Under the pieces are notes generated by a model. That model worked only from the letters and a program-made list of their open reading frames with translations. It did no database searches and was not told the origin of the DNA. Below, piece after piece: positions 1 to 10,754 of a stretch of 64,000 bases of DNA. How positions within the stretch are numbered: the stretch's first letter is position 1; each line of letters opens with the position of its first letter. The DNA is from Theobroma cacao (taxonomy: Eukaryota > Streptophyta > Magnoliopsida > Malvales > Malvaceae), in contig NC_030858.1 in the NCBI RefSeq assembly GCF_000208745.1, positions 36,662,486 to 36,726,485 of the forward strand, written 5' to 3'. The position numbers and the translations under genes are program-made.

Positions 1-1
1 C

Positions 2-124
2 ATCAGGTTGGATTTGTACCTTAAATATATGAAGAATGTATTACAAAAAGGATTTTTTGCTTTGCATGAATTTTTGTTGCGACATAAGGATTTGTGCCGT
101 GTGGCAATGGATCACGAAAAGTGA
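2..124 (+). CDS. Possible 3' end of a gene cut by the window edge
   Basis: One frame is open from base 2 to a TGA at 122-124, giving 40 residues that end in RVAMDHEK. The composition is protein-like, with mixed charged and hydrophobic residues (for example LDLYLKYMKNVLQKGFF), but I do not recognise a family. It could be the last exon of a gene lying to the left, or a chance open frame. The sequence after the stop is strongly AT-rich and repetitive, as expected beyond a gene end. Confidence 0.2.
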   Translation: MRLDLYLKYMKNVLQKGFFALHEFLLRHKDLCRVAMDHEK

Positions 125-150
125 TTGGTTACTAGGAATTATTTAATCAT

Positions 151-600
151 AATTTTACCTAATTATTTCCTCTCGAGTTCAATGAATTTTTACATCTATA
201 AAAATTACTCTCGATATTAAATATATTTATATTATAAGTTTAATTTTACCTAATTATTTCATCATGAGTTCAATGAATTTTTACACTATAAAAATTACTC
301 TCAGTATTAAAAATATTTTAATATTAATTTTATCTAATTATTTCATTGTGAATTCGATTAAATATTACATGGTATAAAAATGACTCCTAGTGTTAGAAAT
401 ATTCTAGTAATAATTTTGATTAATTATTTCATTGCGAATTCAATTAATTTTTACATGTATAAAAATTAGTCTTAATTTTAAAAATATTTTAGAGCAATAA
501 TTTTAACTAATTATTTTATCGTGAGTTCAATGAATTTTTATGTGTATAAAAATTCAAATAAGTAAAGAACGAATTCGATGAATTTTTACAGGTATAATTT
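151..600. repeat. Degenerate tandem repeat, five copies of about 87 bp
   Basis: Copies begin near 151, 242, 326, 412 and 499, so the period is 84-91 bp. Each starts with a form of AATTTTACCTAATTATTTC, followed by GAGTTCAATGAATTTTTACA and TATAAAAATTACTC. Copies differ by substitutions and small indels, so the array is old. The last copy degrades into a partial repeat and a T-run near 600. No coding frame follows the period. Confidence 0.8.
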
Positions 601-1740
601 TTTTTTTTTTTAAAAAGAAGAGGGTAAAGAACAGAACAAGCTAAGCATTGCTTACTGTTAGTGATGATCTGAAAAGGCAAGAAACTTGATAATCGGAAAT
701 TTGAAGTTATTTTGTTCTGAAATTAAGGGTAATGTTAAGGAGTAAAATAGACAAGGTAATAACTTCTCCATGATTATAGCTAGAATTTTGAAGCCTATTC
801 CACTTATTTTTGGTATGCCTTCCTGACAAAATGTCGAAGAAAAAACAAATAAAATTTGATTCTCAAAACATAAGGAATCGAAACACAGACACCATCTGAA
901 AACTTTGATGGATTACTTGTCACTAGTTTTATGCTTATTCGGGATGCTGACAAAAGACTATACAGAAATCATGTGGAAATAGGGGAGAGAGAAATCTGCC
1001 ATGGCTAGACAGCTATAAGGAGCTTTTTGAGAGAAAAAAAGTTTAGCAGATTAATATTAGAATAAGCAAGCCGAATAAGTCAAGGCATTATATGGTTGAG
1101 TTTTTCAGTTTTCTTGGGCAGTTCACGAATGCAATCTAGGACAGACCCTAAGGCAGATAATATAAAAAATTCTGGGAAAACCCTGATCATGTCCATGGTG
1201 AAGAACAATCCAAAAACCATTTTCATGTTTAAGCATAAAACAATCTTTAAAACCCCATGTTCACAGCATGAGATATATACACACTCAGTACAGATTCAAC
1301 TCATCTTTATCAAAGATTGCCACATAAACTCGTGTGAGTTGTAATTGTTCAATCCTGGTTGTCGTGTATGACAAAGGAGCACGAAGGTTTATGCATGGAA
1401 ATAATTAAAGATCATATTAAGAAATTAGTTCATTTGAAAAATTTCCCTCCCTTGAGCAAAAGCTTGTTTGCAAAGGGTATATCTTAAGCATTTAAGAGCA
1501 TTAAAACCCAAGATTTCATTCTACTAATGAAAGCTAAGACTACCAATTACCATAGTTTAGAGAAACCAATGAACGGTGTTGATCAGCTGTTACTTCCTTG
1601 ATTAGCCAATGAAAAGAGGGGATACCATTGCTGACAATGGTTTGGTTTCTCATGAACAAACAACAAAACCGCGTGAACTAGGAAAAGGAAAGATTAAAAA
1701 AAGGGGAAAGGAGGGGGAAAAAAATGAAAACAGCCGTTTA
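601..1740. other. Intergenic stretch, no gene seen
   Basis: AT-rich sequence between the tandem repeat and the DUF1635 promoter. The longest open frame (82 codons from 1096) has no recognisable protein features. I see no RNA gene here. Confidence 0.5.
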
Positions 1741-1746
1741 TTCCTC

Positions 1747-1755
1747 TATATAAAA
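1747..1755 (+). promoter_or_regulatory. TATA box of the DUF1635 gene
   Basis: TATATAAAA lies about 480 bases before the ATG at 2237. A transcription start near 1780 would give a long 5' leader that carries a GA-repeat. The assignment rests on position and motif only. Confidence 0.45.
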
Positions 1756-2052
1756 TGCCATACAGAAAGAAAAATCTTACTGGTTTAGTCATTGACCCTT
1801 GAGAGATGGCTATACAAAAAAAGGGATAAAAATAAAAAAATAATTTTAAACTATGGAGAAAGAAAGGGAGGGAGGGAATTTTGTTTCAAGAAAGAGACAA
1901 GAGTCCTGAAAGAGTGGGAAGAGCTTAATGGAGATAAAAAAAAGGCGAATCTCTCCAAGGTCTTTTATTTATTTTTTTTCTAATTGGAAAGTTTAGAGCT
2001 TTCCTTAATTTTTTTTTCATTTCCTTTGATGTGGACTTGTTCCTCTCTAACA

Positions 2053-2058
<6 letters not shown>

Positions 2059-2087
<29 letters not shown>
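2059..2087. repeat. (GA)n microsatellite in the 5' leader
   Basis: About 14.5 uninterrupted GA units. It lies between the inferred transcription start and the ATG of the DUF1635 gene, where GA/CT tracts are common in plant leaders and can bind GAGA-type BBR/BPC factors. The tract length is likely polymorphic. Confidence 0.9.
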
Positions 2088-2089
<2 letters not shown>

Positions 2090-2236
2090 ATCTCTTTCTC
2101 TTGTCTTTATTGGCCTTTGAATGCTCTATAAATGACTGACTAGAGACCTTGTGATAACTCCCACCCTCAGCATTTTTGGTTTTTCCTCCTTTTTTTTCTT
2201 TGCATTCATTATTTTTCCCTTCTAGGACCCCAGAAA

Positions 2237-4225
2237 ATGGAAGAGTTGGGCTCCTTGGGGAATTTTCAAGAGGTGGGTCTTTTTTCTGTTTCTTCATTTT
2301 CTGCTTTTATCTCAGTGGTCTTTCTTTCTTGTTCACCTTGTGTGGGTCTTGTTTAATTTTGAGACATCAAGTCCATTTCATTCTGTCTTGTTCACTTTAT
2401 CTCTTTTTTTTTCCCTTAAAGCTATCATATTGGTTTCTGTCATTCATATTTCAGGTGTTCAATCTCAAAGTTAATGGTTTTTCATGTTAGGCCGGTGCCT
2501 TTCTGTTTCTGTTCTCTTCTATGTTTTATTGCTATCCAAACTCTTTTTGAAAGGAGTAACGTTTCCGTCTTGAAATGAATAACTTTGAGTTGTCTGAATT
2601 CTGACATCTTTTCTTGTTTATAAGAAAAACATTACCACAATCAAATTTTCCTTTAAACAGCCCTGTTATGGTATATGCTACACCATTTTCTTTCTTCATT
2701 TTCTTTGTGGGGGTGTCCAAATGGAATTCTTGCAGCATATGGCATGTAGTGTAGTTTTTGGGTAAACATGTGCATTCGTTCTGTCCTGATATGAGCAAAA
2801 CATGCATTGGTAGAAATTTGGAGTTACTACTTGTCGGTTTTGGTGGAAACTAGTGGTATTTCGTGGCATTAGGAAATGGGGTCTAATGTCTTCTCATGGA
2901 TTTTTTTTTGGGGGGTTTCACAAGGGTTTAATGAAACATGATTTCAAAGTGAATCATGGTTTGACTGAAAGCACTTAGGATCCACATGGGCTAAGCAGTG
3001 ATCACACTGTTTCTCCTAACTTTGAACTGGTTGTTGATCCACTTGGTTTGTTTGCTTTATGTTCATATCTTGTTAAATATCTATGCTTTTTCCAAAGACT
3101 AGTTTTGGTCTACATGTCCCCACTGAAGCTATAGGTTTGGTAAATGCAATTTTGCTGAAACCATAATGATTCAGTTTTAGTTCCATCTTTTTATGTTTTT
3201 GTCTTCATTTTCTGGTGCATGCTTTTAAGTGAGTGAGATGTTTTTTGATTTTGTTCTGTGCTTTGTTTTCATACTTGACGAAGTCTGATACTAACCCTTC
3301 TTTTCTGAATTAACAGATTTTTGATGAACTGAAATTGAAGCTTCAATACACTACAATTGAGCTCGAGTCTGTCAAAATGGAAGCAAGTGAGCAGATTTGG
3401 AAATACAGGGAGGAGGTAAAGCATTTGCTCAATCTTCTAAAGCTTGCGTACCAAGAAAGAGATGAAGCAAGAGATCAGCTGCAGAAACTACTTAACAAGT
3501 TATTGCCTTCCAGTCCAACTGAACTGCAACCCATCCTCCCTCATCCCCAATCTGAAAGTCCCCTTATGGTTGCAGCAAAAGCAAACTCAAGCATAACTGA
3601 ATCTAACAGTTTATCAGACACATATAATCACCACTCACATGGCTCTTCCCAAGTGGATTCCTTCTTCGATGCGGTCACTTCACCAGAGTTCTCAAGCATT
3701 AACATGGCGGATTCGGGTAGCCTGGGGTTTGTGAATCAGCCCTTTGTTCAGGAGTATAACAATGGTTCTATGCCAACTGGGTTAGTCTCCTCAGGGGTGA
3801 CCAAGATTGATCCTGCTACATCTGTAATTGATAATCTTGCGAAGGGGAAACCTTTGCCTCAAAAAGGAAAGCTCTTGCAGGCTGTTATGGAAGCAGGCCC
3901 TCTTCTTCAAACACTTCTTGTTGCCGGGCCCCTTCCTCGATGGAGAAACCCTCCTCCTATGCAGACTTTCAAAATCCCCCCTGTTTCCATCAAAGGTTGT
4001 GATTCTGAAAGAGCTAACCAAAAACCAGGGGCCAATCCGAATAGGACTATCGTTCAAAAACGATTGAACTCATCATCATATCCTGAGATGTCTCGTGGGT
4101 CACGTCAAATGTGTTCAGCAGCTATTTTGAATTTTGCAGGTTCTGCTTCTGCGTCAGGACTGTCGAGTGCTGGTGCTGGTGTTAGCACTCAAATCATAGC
4201 AGGAAAGCGCCAAAGGTCTCAATGA
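2237..4225 (+). CDS. DUF1635 family protein
   Basis: Two coding exons, 2237-2272 and 3317-4225, separated by a 1,044 bp GT-AG intron, give 314 residues. Exon 1 encodes only 12 residues (MEELGSLGNFQE). Exon 2 continues in frame with IFDELKLKLQYTTIELES, the N-terminal signature I know from plant DUF1635 proteins, where a MEELGSLW-type start is usual. Residues of about 13-65 form a charged, heptad-like coiled coil (EASEQIWKYREEVKHLLNLL, then QERDEARDQLQKLL). The middle is Ser/Asn/Pro-rich and probably disordered. Near residues 180-225 there is a second conserved block, KGKLLQAVMEAGPLLQTLL followed by AGPLPRWRNPPP. The C-terminus is basic (GKRQRSQ), possibly a nuclear signal. The biochemical function is unknown. 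Some databases label members TOX/HMG-box-like, which I cannot support from the sequence. Intron placement rests on frame and family N-terminus. Confidence 0.85.
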
Positions 4226-6193
4226 GTTAAAAGAAAAAACCAAAACAAGCTTTGCTTCATTTTTGTAAAGATTAAATTTGAGGGGTTTTATGGTGTAAAT
4301 TGGATACGCTTTTTTGGGGTTTGAATTAAATGATATAGCATAGCTGCTTCAACACTTTTTTAACTTTGGTTTATTCTTGTATATCCTGATTTCACATTTC
4401 TTGTTCATTTTTTCCCTTTCTGTTGCATCAGAATTATGAAATAAATCAACTGCATAGTACAACCCTACATATACCTGAAAAATCTTCTCCTTCCAGAGAT
4501 AGCTAAGCCATTAATTTGATGCTAGACTAAACTAAAATCTATTATGATTGGTAAAATGACAAAAAGATAGGCTAAAACAGTGAAGTTTTGCCAGTATGAA
4601 AGGTGCAGATTCATTCAAGAGAGCTCCAAAGACTGCAGATGTTCATGTTAAAAGTTAATTCTGTAAATTCTTTGGAGTACCAGGAGCAAGCATTTCGAAT
4701 CAATCATCCCAGATGCAAAGAAAAAGCCGGTTGTTATATTTGAATCATCAAATTAAAAAAAAAAATGTTCACTATCCTCTTTGGTGAAATTTTATATGAT
4801 AATTTGTTCATATTGCTGGTCTAAACAATTTTCAAGCCTTGTCTCCGGCTTTTCTTAACTTTGTGATCCTGATTGATTCTAGCAGGGATACAAAGAACAA
4901 TGCTAATGCATTTGAAAAAAAACCAATTAGTGGTTAAGCCAGCTTAACTACTTAACTCGACAAAAATGGATGAACTAGGCCACAAGATGAAGCCAAAACA
5001 GATATGGAGAATAAGGAGATGGAAAATTGGGAGACTGGTCTCAGTGCAGTAGAAACTAATTGTCAATGAAAATGGAAAGAGGTTGGAATGGTAGTTGAGT
5101 TGGTGCAGCACCTTGTCTCCGGATGGTGGCCGAAGATTTTCTGATTGTTAGGCATGAGTGATGTAGACGCCTTCACTGTTTTACCACCACCACTTTCGGA
5201 CTTGAATTGCAGCAAATAAGGGCAACTTTCCACCCTGCTCATCTAGGGCCTATTTAGACTCAGAAGTATACATTAAGAGGTAATGCTCCAAGATATCTCA
5301 GATAACGACACGACTTCATAACATGACTATATTTCTTTATTTTGCCTCGAGACTTGGAGCTTCTGATGTTCTCAGTAGAGTAACCAAAAAATGAAAAATG
5401 TTTGTAACTCTGCAACATTTGATATCGGCTGTTGCTTGTCAAAATTTGAAAGGGCCCATCCTGATTGGTTTGGTACTGGACTATAATCCATTGCAATTGG
5501 AAGTCAAACCCAGATGAGTAAAATGCCCATTGATGAGTTTTTTCTGTATGGCTCTCCTGAGAAAAAGAAAGCCAATTTAGAGCAAACTTCCTTGCCAAGC
5601 AAAGTTTTGGTTTTTAAGACCCCTGCAGTGTTGAAAAATGTGGTACCAAGGGAAGACATAATATAGCTTACCATAAATTATAAGGTAAGGTTACAGGAAC
5701 ATGTTAATCATAGTGGGTTTTTCTGTTTTTCATTTCTTTTATTATTTTTTCATTATTGAAACCTAGCAACTTCTATTACTTGAAAGAAATCAGAACTCGG
5801 GTGTATTCTTGCTATATAAGAAAAATATTGAAAGTTGCATGTGTGTTACAGAATGGAAGAATAAGCCAATATTTGGCAGCCAATGGAAGAAGTTATCCTT
5901 GATTTTGTCTCCAATCTTAAATGTCAGTATCTAACTAGCTGCTGCACTATTTGGCGGCCGATGGAATAAGGCATCTCAATATTATCACCAGTGCCTGTAT
6001 GTCTTTACTCGCTCCTTTCTAGTTTTAAACGATTCCCCATTTCAGCATTCCACTGGGACCGATATTCCTAGAGGCTTTCTCAAGCAGGTTTCCGGAATTA
6101 GCCACCATAAATCCATCAAGTTAGCCTAATTCAAAGCCCTTTTTGCATACTTTGCATTTTCACATTTCATTTAACTGTATCTTTGATTATAGC
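4226..6193. other. 3' UTR and intergenic sequence before the RING gene
   Basis: Begins with the DUF1635 3' UTR. A minus-strand open frame of 112 codons at 5260-5598 has no recognisable domain and no neighbouring exon that would extend it, so I do not call it a gene. A TATA-like element (CTATATAAG) near 5812-5820 could serve the RING gene, leaving a leader of about 350 bases. Confidence 0.45.
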
Positions 6194-6826
6194 ATGCCTT
6201 CAACTCCTTTTCCAGCTCCATCTTCACCTGCACGACCTGGGCTGTGCAGTCCTTGGGTAATTGCCTCAATTGCTATCATTTGCATTATCTTCCTGGTGTT
6301 TAGGTATTACGGGGAACTAAAACGACTCTGCTGTGCTTTCACTGCTGCAACATACTCTAGAAACCAGGGTCAAAGGCGACTTCTAGATGACGGCGACTTT
6401 GATCCTCCTCCTTCACAGAACCAGAGCAATGCAATGGAATCTACCGTTATACACTCTCTTCCCATCTCCCAATACAAGAAGGAAAACAAAGAAGAACCAC
6501 AGCCGAGCAACACTGATTGTGCAGTTTGCTTGGGTGAGTTTGAAGAAGGAGATTTGCTAAGACATCTACCAAATTGCACACATGCGTTCCACATTTCTTG
6601 CATTGACACTTGGTTTCAGTCACACTCAAGTTGCCCACTTTGCAGATCAAGTGTTTCTGAGCTACCAATAAGGCCAGAATGTTCTGTATCTATATCTATG
6701 TTCACAATGTTGGAGACCTTAAGCAGAGAAGATTTTTCGCAGGACAGGGCAGCACATTACCAAATGCTACGCTCTGAGGTCCTACGAAATTCAGCACTAA
6801 GGTATGAACCAACAGGTGGTCTATAA
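6194..6826 (+). CDS. ATL-type RING-H2 E3 ubiquitin ligase
   Basis: Single-exon gene, 210 residues from the ATG at 6194 (MPSTPFPAPSSP). An in-frame ATG at 6143 would add 17 residues, but the later start gives the usual ATL layout. One hydrophobic segment at residues 21-39 (WVIASIAIICIIFLVFRYY) should anchor it in a membrane. The RING-H2 ligands are C109, C112, C128, H130, H133, C136, C147 and C150, the C3H2C3 pattern, with the ATL-typical CPLCR end. The region between anchor and RING is hydrophilic. A clear GLD motif, common in ATLs, is not visible. ATLs are intronless plant ligases that pass ubiquitin from E2 enzymes to targets, often in defence or carbon/nitrogen signalling. The substrate is unknown. 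Confidence 0.9.
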   Translation: MPSTPFPAPSSPARPGLCSPWVIASIAIICIIFLVFRYYGELKRLCCAFTAATYSRNQGQRRLLDDGDFDPPPSQNQSNAMESTVIHSLPISQYKKENKEEPQPSNTDCAVCLGEFEEGDLLRHLPNCTHAFHISCIDTWFQSHSSCPLCRSSVSELPIRPECSVSISMFTMLETLSREDFSQDRAAHYQMLRSEVLRNSALRYEPTGGL

Positions 6827-7246
6827 CAATTTTGAGTAGAGAACACACATGGGAAGGAGTCGTCAGATAGCTTGGCTGGTAAAGAACATTGGAATTGTAC
6901 CAAGAACTCGCCTTCCCAGGGCTAAATTAAGCTGCCAGAGTGCAATGAATCAACTTATAAGAGATAAGTTGACAGCAAAAAATCTCAAAACCAAGATAAT
7001 TTAGTTCCTGTAGGATAAACGGATACCATTTCTGGCGAAAGGTATCTTCAATTTTTGTAGCAATACAAACAAAAAATGTGGGGTTGAATTTTTTGTAGTA
7101 AGTCCACATGAACGCTGCAGATTCTGCAATCCAAGCACAAAACATCAAATAACCAAATTTATGGACCTTCTAACTAGTTGAACTCTCCTAGTTAATGAGA
7201 TGGGATCGAACGGTTCACGGTAGTCATGAAATTATTCAAAAAGAAT
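6827..7246. other. RING gene 3' UTR and short spacer
   Basis: No coding or RNA signal beyond the probable 3' UTR of the RING-H2 gene. The final bases hold the A-run that acts as the pol III terminator of the tRNA on the opposite strand. Confidence 0.5.
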
Positions 7247-7317
7247 TGCACCAGCCGGGAATCGAACCCGGGTCTGTACCGTGGCAGGGTACTATTCTAC
7301 CACTAGACCACTGGTGC
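7247..7317 (-). tRNA. tRNA-Gly (GCC)
   Basis: A 71-nt cloverleaf on the minus strand. The acceptor stem GCACCAG pairs with CTGGTGC, with discriminator A. The anticodon stem GTACC/GGTAC encloses a CTGCCAC loop, anticodon GCC (plus-strand 7283-7285). The B box GGTTCGATTCC is perfect. There is no intron and no encoded CCA. Five T residues on the transcribed strand just past the 3' end (plus-strand A-run at 7238-7242) form the pol III terminator. Confidence 0.97.
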
Positions 7318-8182
7318 GGATTTATGCTAGCTGGGTGCACCTTTTTCATGCTCTTCGAATAATTCTGCCAATTGAAATGACATGTTGAGGGATCTTTCAT
7401 GGGTGTCCTCTACTCAAGTTCTTGTTGATAGAAGATCATTTTCCCATTAAGAAAATTAGATACAACGCCCTTCACCATCTGTGATACTTGGGTTGAAAGC
7501 AGTCCTCAATCAGCGAGAAAGTGGCTACAAAAGATTCATGCAAACCTTAAGACCGCATCAAGAGGCAAAAGGTTATATATATATATATATATCTTGCACG
7601 TATAAACCTTAAGACCAACCTCCTGAAATGCCCAACTAATGCAAATATTCAAACTTAAATTCAAGCAACACGCCTCCAAAATGCAATCATGTTAAAGAGG
7701 TTTTTGCCTTAAAATCTTTTTAATTAGTTAGTGTCAGCTCGCTGCAACCATGAAACCATCACCACGACTGGTCGCCTTTGTTATTTTGAAGCTTGCCAAT
7801 CAAACCAGAATACACATGAAAGACTGATTGATGCACCGTCACCGGGATCATAACTATTGCAGTGGCTTTGAACAAATTACTGCTGGGGGAATAAATTTCA
7901 AAATAAGTGTAATCCATCACCAGCTCTCAAGGAGATCATGTCAGAAGCAAATAGCTAACTTTCAAGCGCTGAACCATTTTCAATAAAATTTCGAAAACAC
8001 GTAAATCAAAAATCACCTTTTGTTTTACGTTAAACCACAGAAGATTAACTGGCAGTAAACACAAGATTACAACTTTAACAGCTAAACTTAAATCTCCCTG
8101 CTCAAAGTCTCAAAAGAACTGTCTTTACTCTTTGCAATAAAACAAAAAATAAATGCTCAAAACAAGGTAGCCACCAACTATC
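7318..8182. other. Spacer and RPL23A 3' UTR
   Basis: Contains a (TA)n microsatellite at 7574-7591 and, toward 8182, the probable 3' UTR of the minus-strand RPL23A gene. No open frame of interest. Confidence 0.5.
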
Positions 8183-9858
8183 TTAGATAACTCCAATTTT
8201 GTTTGCTACGTCCAAGGCATCATAATCAGGTGTCAACCTAACGTATGCCTTCTTTGTACCATCAGGCCTGTATCATCAGAAACACATACATTAAGTCCGC
8301 ATAATATCATAAGCATAAAAGGAGGGTAGAAAAGAGGAATATATAGAAATGAATTGAATGCATAATCAATAAAACATTAAAACAAGGAGACAAAACATTC
8401 AAGAACACAAAGTAACCATATATACTGCTTTAGAATATTCAACACATTGTTCTAAAACAAATGGGACAGAGAATACCATATCAACACAAGGAACAAATAG
8501 TTAGAAATACAATAACATGCCTAACTAATGTCTTATTCTTTTAAAGTCCTCCACATGTAGCCTTTTAATAACAAAGGAGTTGTCCAAATGTATGTCACAT
8601 ATTTTGCCAGTTATCAACAAATAACCTACTGGTCTACAATCTCATGAAGAAATGATCATATCAAACAATACAACACCCTGAGCTATAAACTAAAAGCTAG
8701 TGGACAATATAATAGGTAACAAGCACAAATAAAGGTTACCTGATCAACGTGTTCACTTTCTTGGCCTGAATATCATACATCTTCTTGACAGCATCCTTTA
8801 TCTTCTTCTTGTCTGCACGAATATCAACAATGAAAACCAAAGTGTTGTTGTCTTCGATCTTCTTCATCGCTGACTCAGTTGTGAGGGGAAACTTGAGAAT
8901 CTGATAATGGTCAAGCTTGTTCCTTGGTGGAGCACTAATGCGTGGATACTTAGGGTTCCTATCCTTCTTCAAGGTCTTTGGCCTGTGGAATGTAACCTTT
9001 GTTCGGATCTTCTTGGCCTTCTTCTTAAAAGTTGCTCCAGATTTCACTGCTTTCGCAGCCTTCAAGGCCTGTGCCTTTGGATCTGCCTTCTTCTCAACTG
9101 CATAATATACAACAGTCGATTTAATAAATGAAAAGAAAAGCTATAAATGCCATTATTAGAATAAGTTATATCCTGGCCGAACATTATACTATGCAACTCC
9201 AATGCCATTGCAAAAACCATATCCTACAGAAATCACTTAAATAAATTCTAATGAACCCCTCTAATCAAATACTCAAATGTGGCAGCAGTTACTCATCCAA
9301 CTGGATTCACAACACAGAGTAATACCAAAATAGGAATAAAATCAACAAACCACAATAACCCAAAGATACAATCCTATAAATATCGAAACAACAAAGCTAA
9401 CAATGTCATCAGCAAGTTCACATAACTTCCAATGAAAACAGTTAAATCAGATATGAGAAAAATTTCCCAATCCAGCATTCAAAGTTCCATAGCTACGCAA
9501 TGAACAGACAAATAAAAAGAACATAAGTTGTGCAATGAAAAGCTATGCCATTTAATTAATTATCTCCCTACAAGAACTAATCCAACAACCAGACAGACAT
9601 AAGAAAAATATCAGAACTAGACTTAACAGTAGCACTAAGTTTACAAAAGCAAAAGAATGCCAGCAATCTCCAACCAGTAGAAAATAAAAATACAAATTTA
9701 AGCCCATTTCAACTCATTGCATCTATCAACAACCAAACAGAGATTAGATAAACAAATCACAGCTAGAACTAGTATTATAAAGAAAAACAAAAGAAATGGA
9801 AGCAAACTATGCAGTTGGAAATCAGTTAAAGCTCAATCCAAATACCTTTTGGAGCCAT
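8183..9858 (-). CDS. RPL23A: 60S ribosomal protein L23A (uL23)
   Basis: Three coding exons on the minus strand: 9846-9858, 8740-9097 and 8183-8267, all with GT-AG introns, giving 151 residues. Exon 1 encodes only MAPK plus one base, a short first coding exon typical of plant ribosomal protein genes. The product matches the L23A family along its whole length: a Lys/Ala-rich N-terminal extension ([20 protein letters not shown]), then the uL23 core with [50 protein letters not shown] and the C-terminal [18 protein letters not shown]. uL23 binds 28S rRNA beside the polypeptide exit tunnel and contacts SRP and nascent-chain factors. Telo-boxes and a TATA element upstream fit coordinated ribosomal protein expression. 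Confidence 0.96.
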
Positions 9859-9881
9859 TGGTTGATGCCTCAAACCCTTCT

Positions 9882-9890
9882 AAACCCTAA
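9882..9890 (+). promoter_or_regulatory. Telo-box in the RPL23A leader
   Basis: AAACCCTAA on the plus strand, 24 bases before the RPL23A start codon. With two further copies upstream it forms the interstitial telomere motif set found in plant translation-apparatus genes. Confidence 0.6.
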
Positions 9891-10011
9891 CCAGAAAAAA
9901 AAAGAATTACCGAAAATGAAGCTTAAAATCTTTTTAAAAACCGAAATGAGAAAGATAAAGAGAGAGAGACGGAAGGAAACCTGTCGATGGGGAAAAGCGG
10001 AGGAGCCGTTC

Positions 10012-10094
10012 TAGGGTTTGCTGGGAGAGGTGGAGAGGAAACTAGGGTTTATATACATAGGGTTTTCGAAATTACTTGTAGTGTCCAATGGGCT
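10012..10094 (-). promoter_or_regulatory. RPL23A promoter: telo-boxes, TATA and site II
   Basis: TAGGGTTT occurs at 10012-10019 and 10043-10050 (AAACCCTA on the gene strand). GTATATAAA on the gene strand, at 10048-10056, is a TATA box overlapping the second telo-box. TGGGCT at 10089-10094 is a site II element (TGGGCY), the TCP-binding motif that works with telo-boxes in proliferating cells. The spacing predicts transcription starting near 10020. Confidence 0.6.
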
Positions 10095-10754
10095 CTTGAT
10101 GCGGGCCTGCTTATCCAATTAAAAACACTACAAATAACAGGCCTTGGTCCGTTTTATAAGGGCCAGATTAGGATACCGGGTCATTTAATTATTTATTTAA
10201 GAAAAATGAAAGTTTATTTTGAAGTTTTAATAATTAAAAATAAATAAATTATATCTATTTATGTTATTAAATTTTTATTATTTTTATTGCACTTAAATGA
10301 TTTTTTTTTAATCTGAACTCACGTAACTTCAAAAAATTAACAACCGTTAGATTCAATATCAATTAATATTTTCTACCCACGTAATATATGATATGATTTT
10401 ATAATGTAATCATGTTAATTCATTTCATGTCAATTGTCGTACAGATACATTTAACTGTCATGTGAACACGGTCATACGTTGCGTGCACGTAATATATCAA
10501 TTATTATTTTAATTTTACGATTTTTTATTAAAAATACAAATTTTAAAAATTAAGAGAAAAAAAATCCGAAAGAAAAGTTTACTCAAGTATGTATATCAGT
10601 TTCAATTATTATCAATTGCCAGGTTGGTAAAATTTTATGTAGAACAAAAACAATAACTGCTTATGTATTGGCTTTGAAAATTTTTCTTTCTATGTCATGT
10701 GTTCCAAGTGAATTCTTTCTGCTTCTGGAGCAGAGCCAAGTTGGAACAAGTGTA
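10095..10754. other. Intergenic, RPL23A upstream and RIBA3 3' UTR
   Basis: A very AT-rich block at about 10190-10600 separates two minus-strand genes. The last 100 bases are the likely RIBA3 3' UTR. No gene seen. Confidence 0.5.

Noticed and set aside
5260..5598. 112-codon minus-strand open frame
   Set aside because: No recognisable domain, no joinable exons, and composition like translated intergenic sequence.
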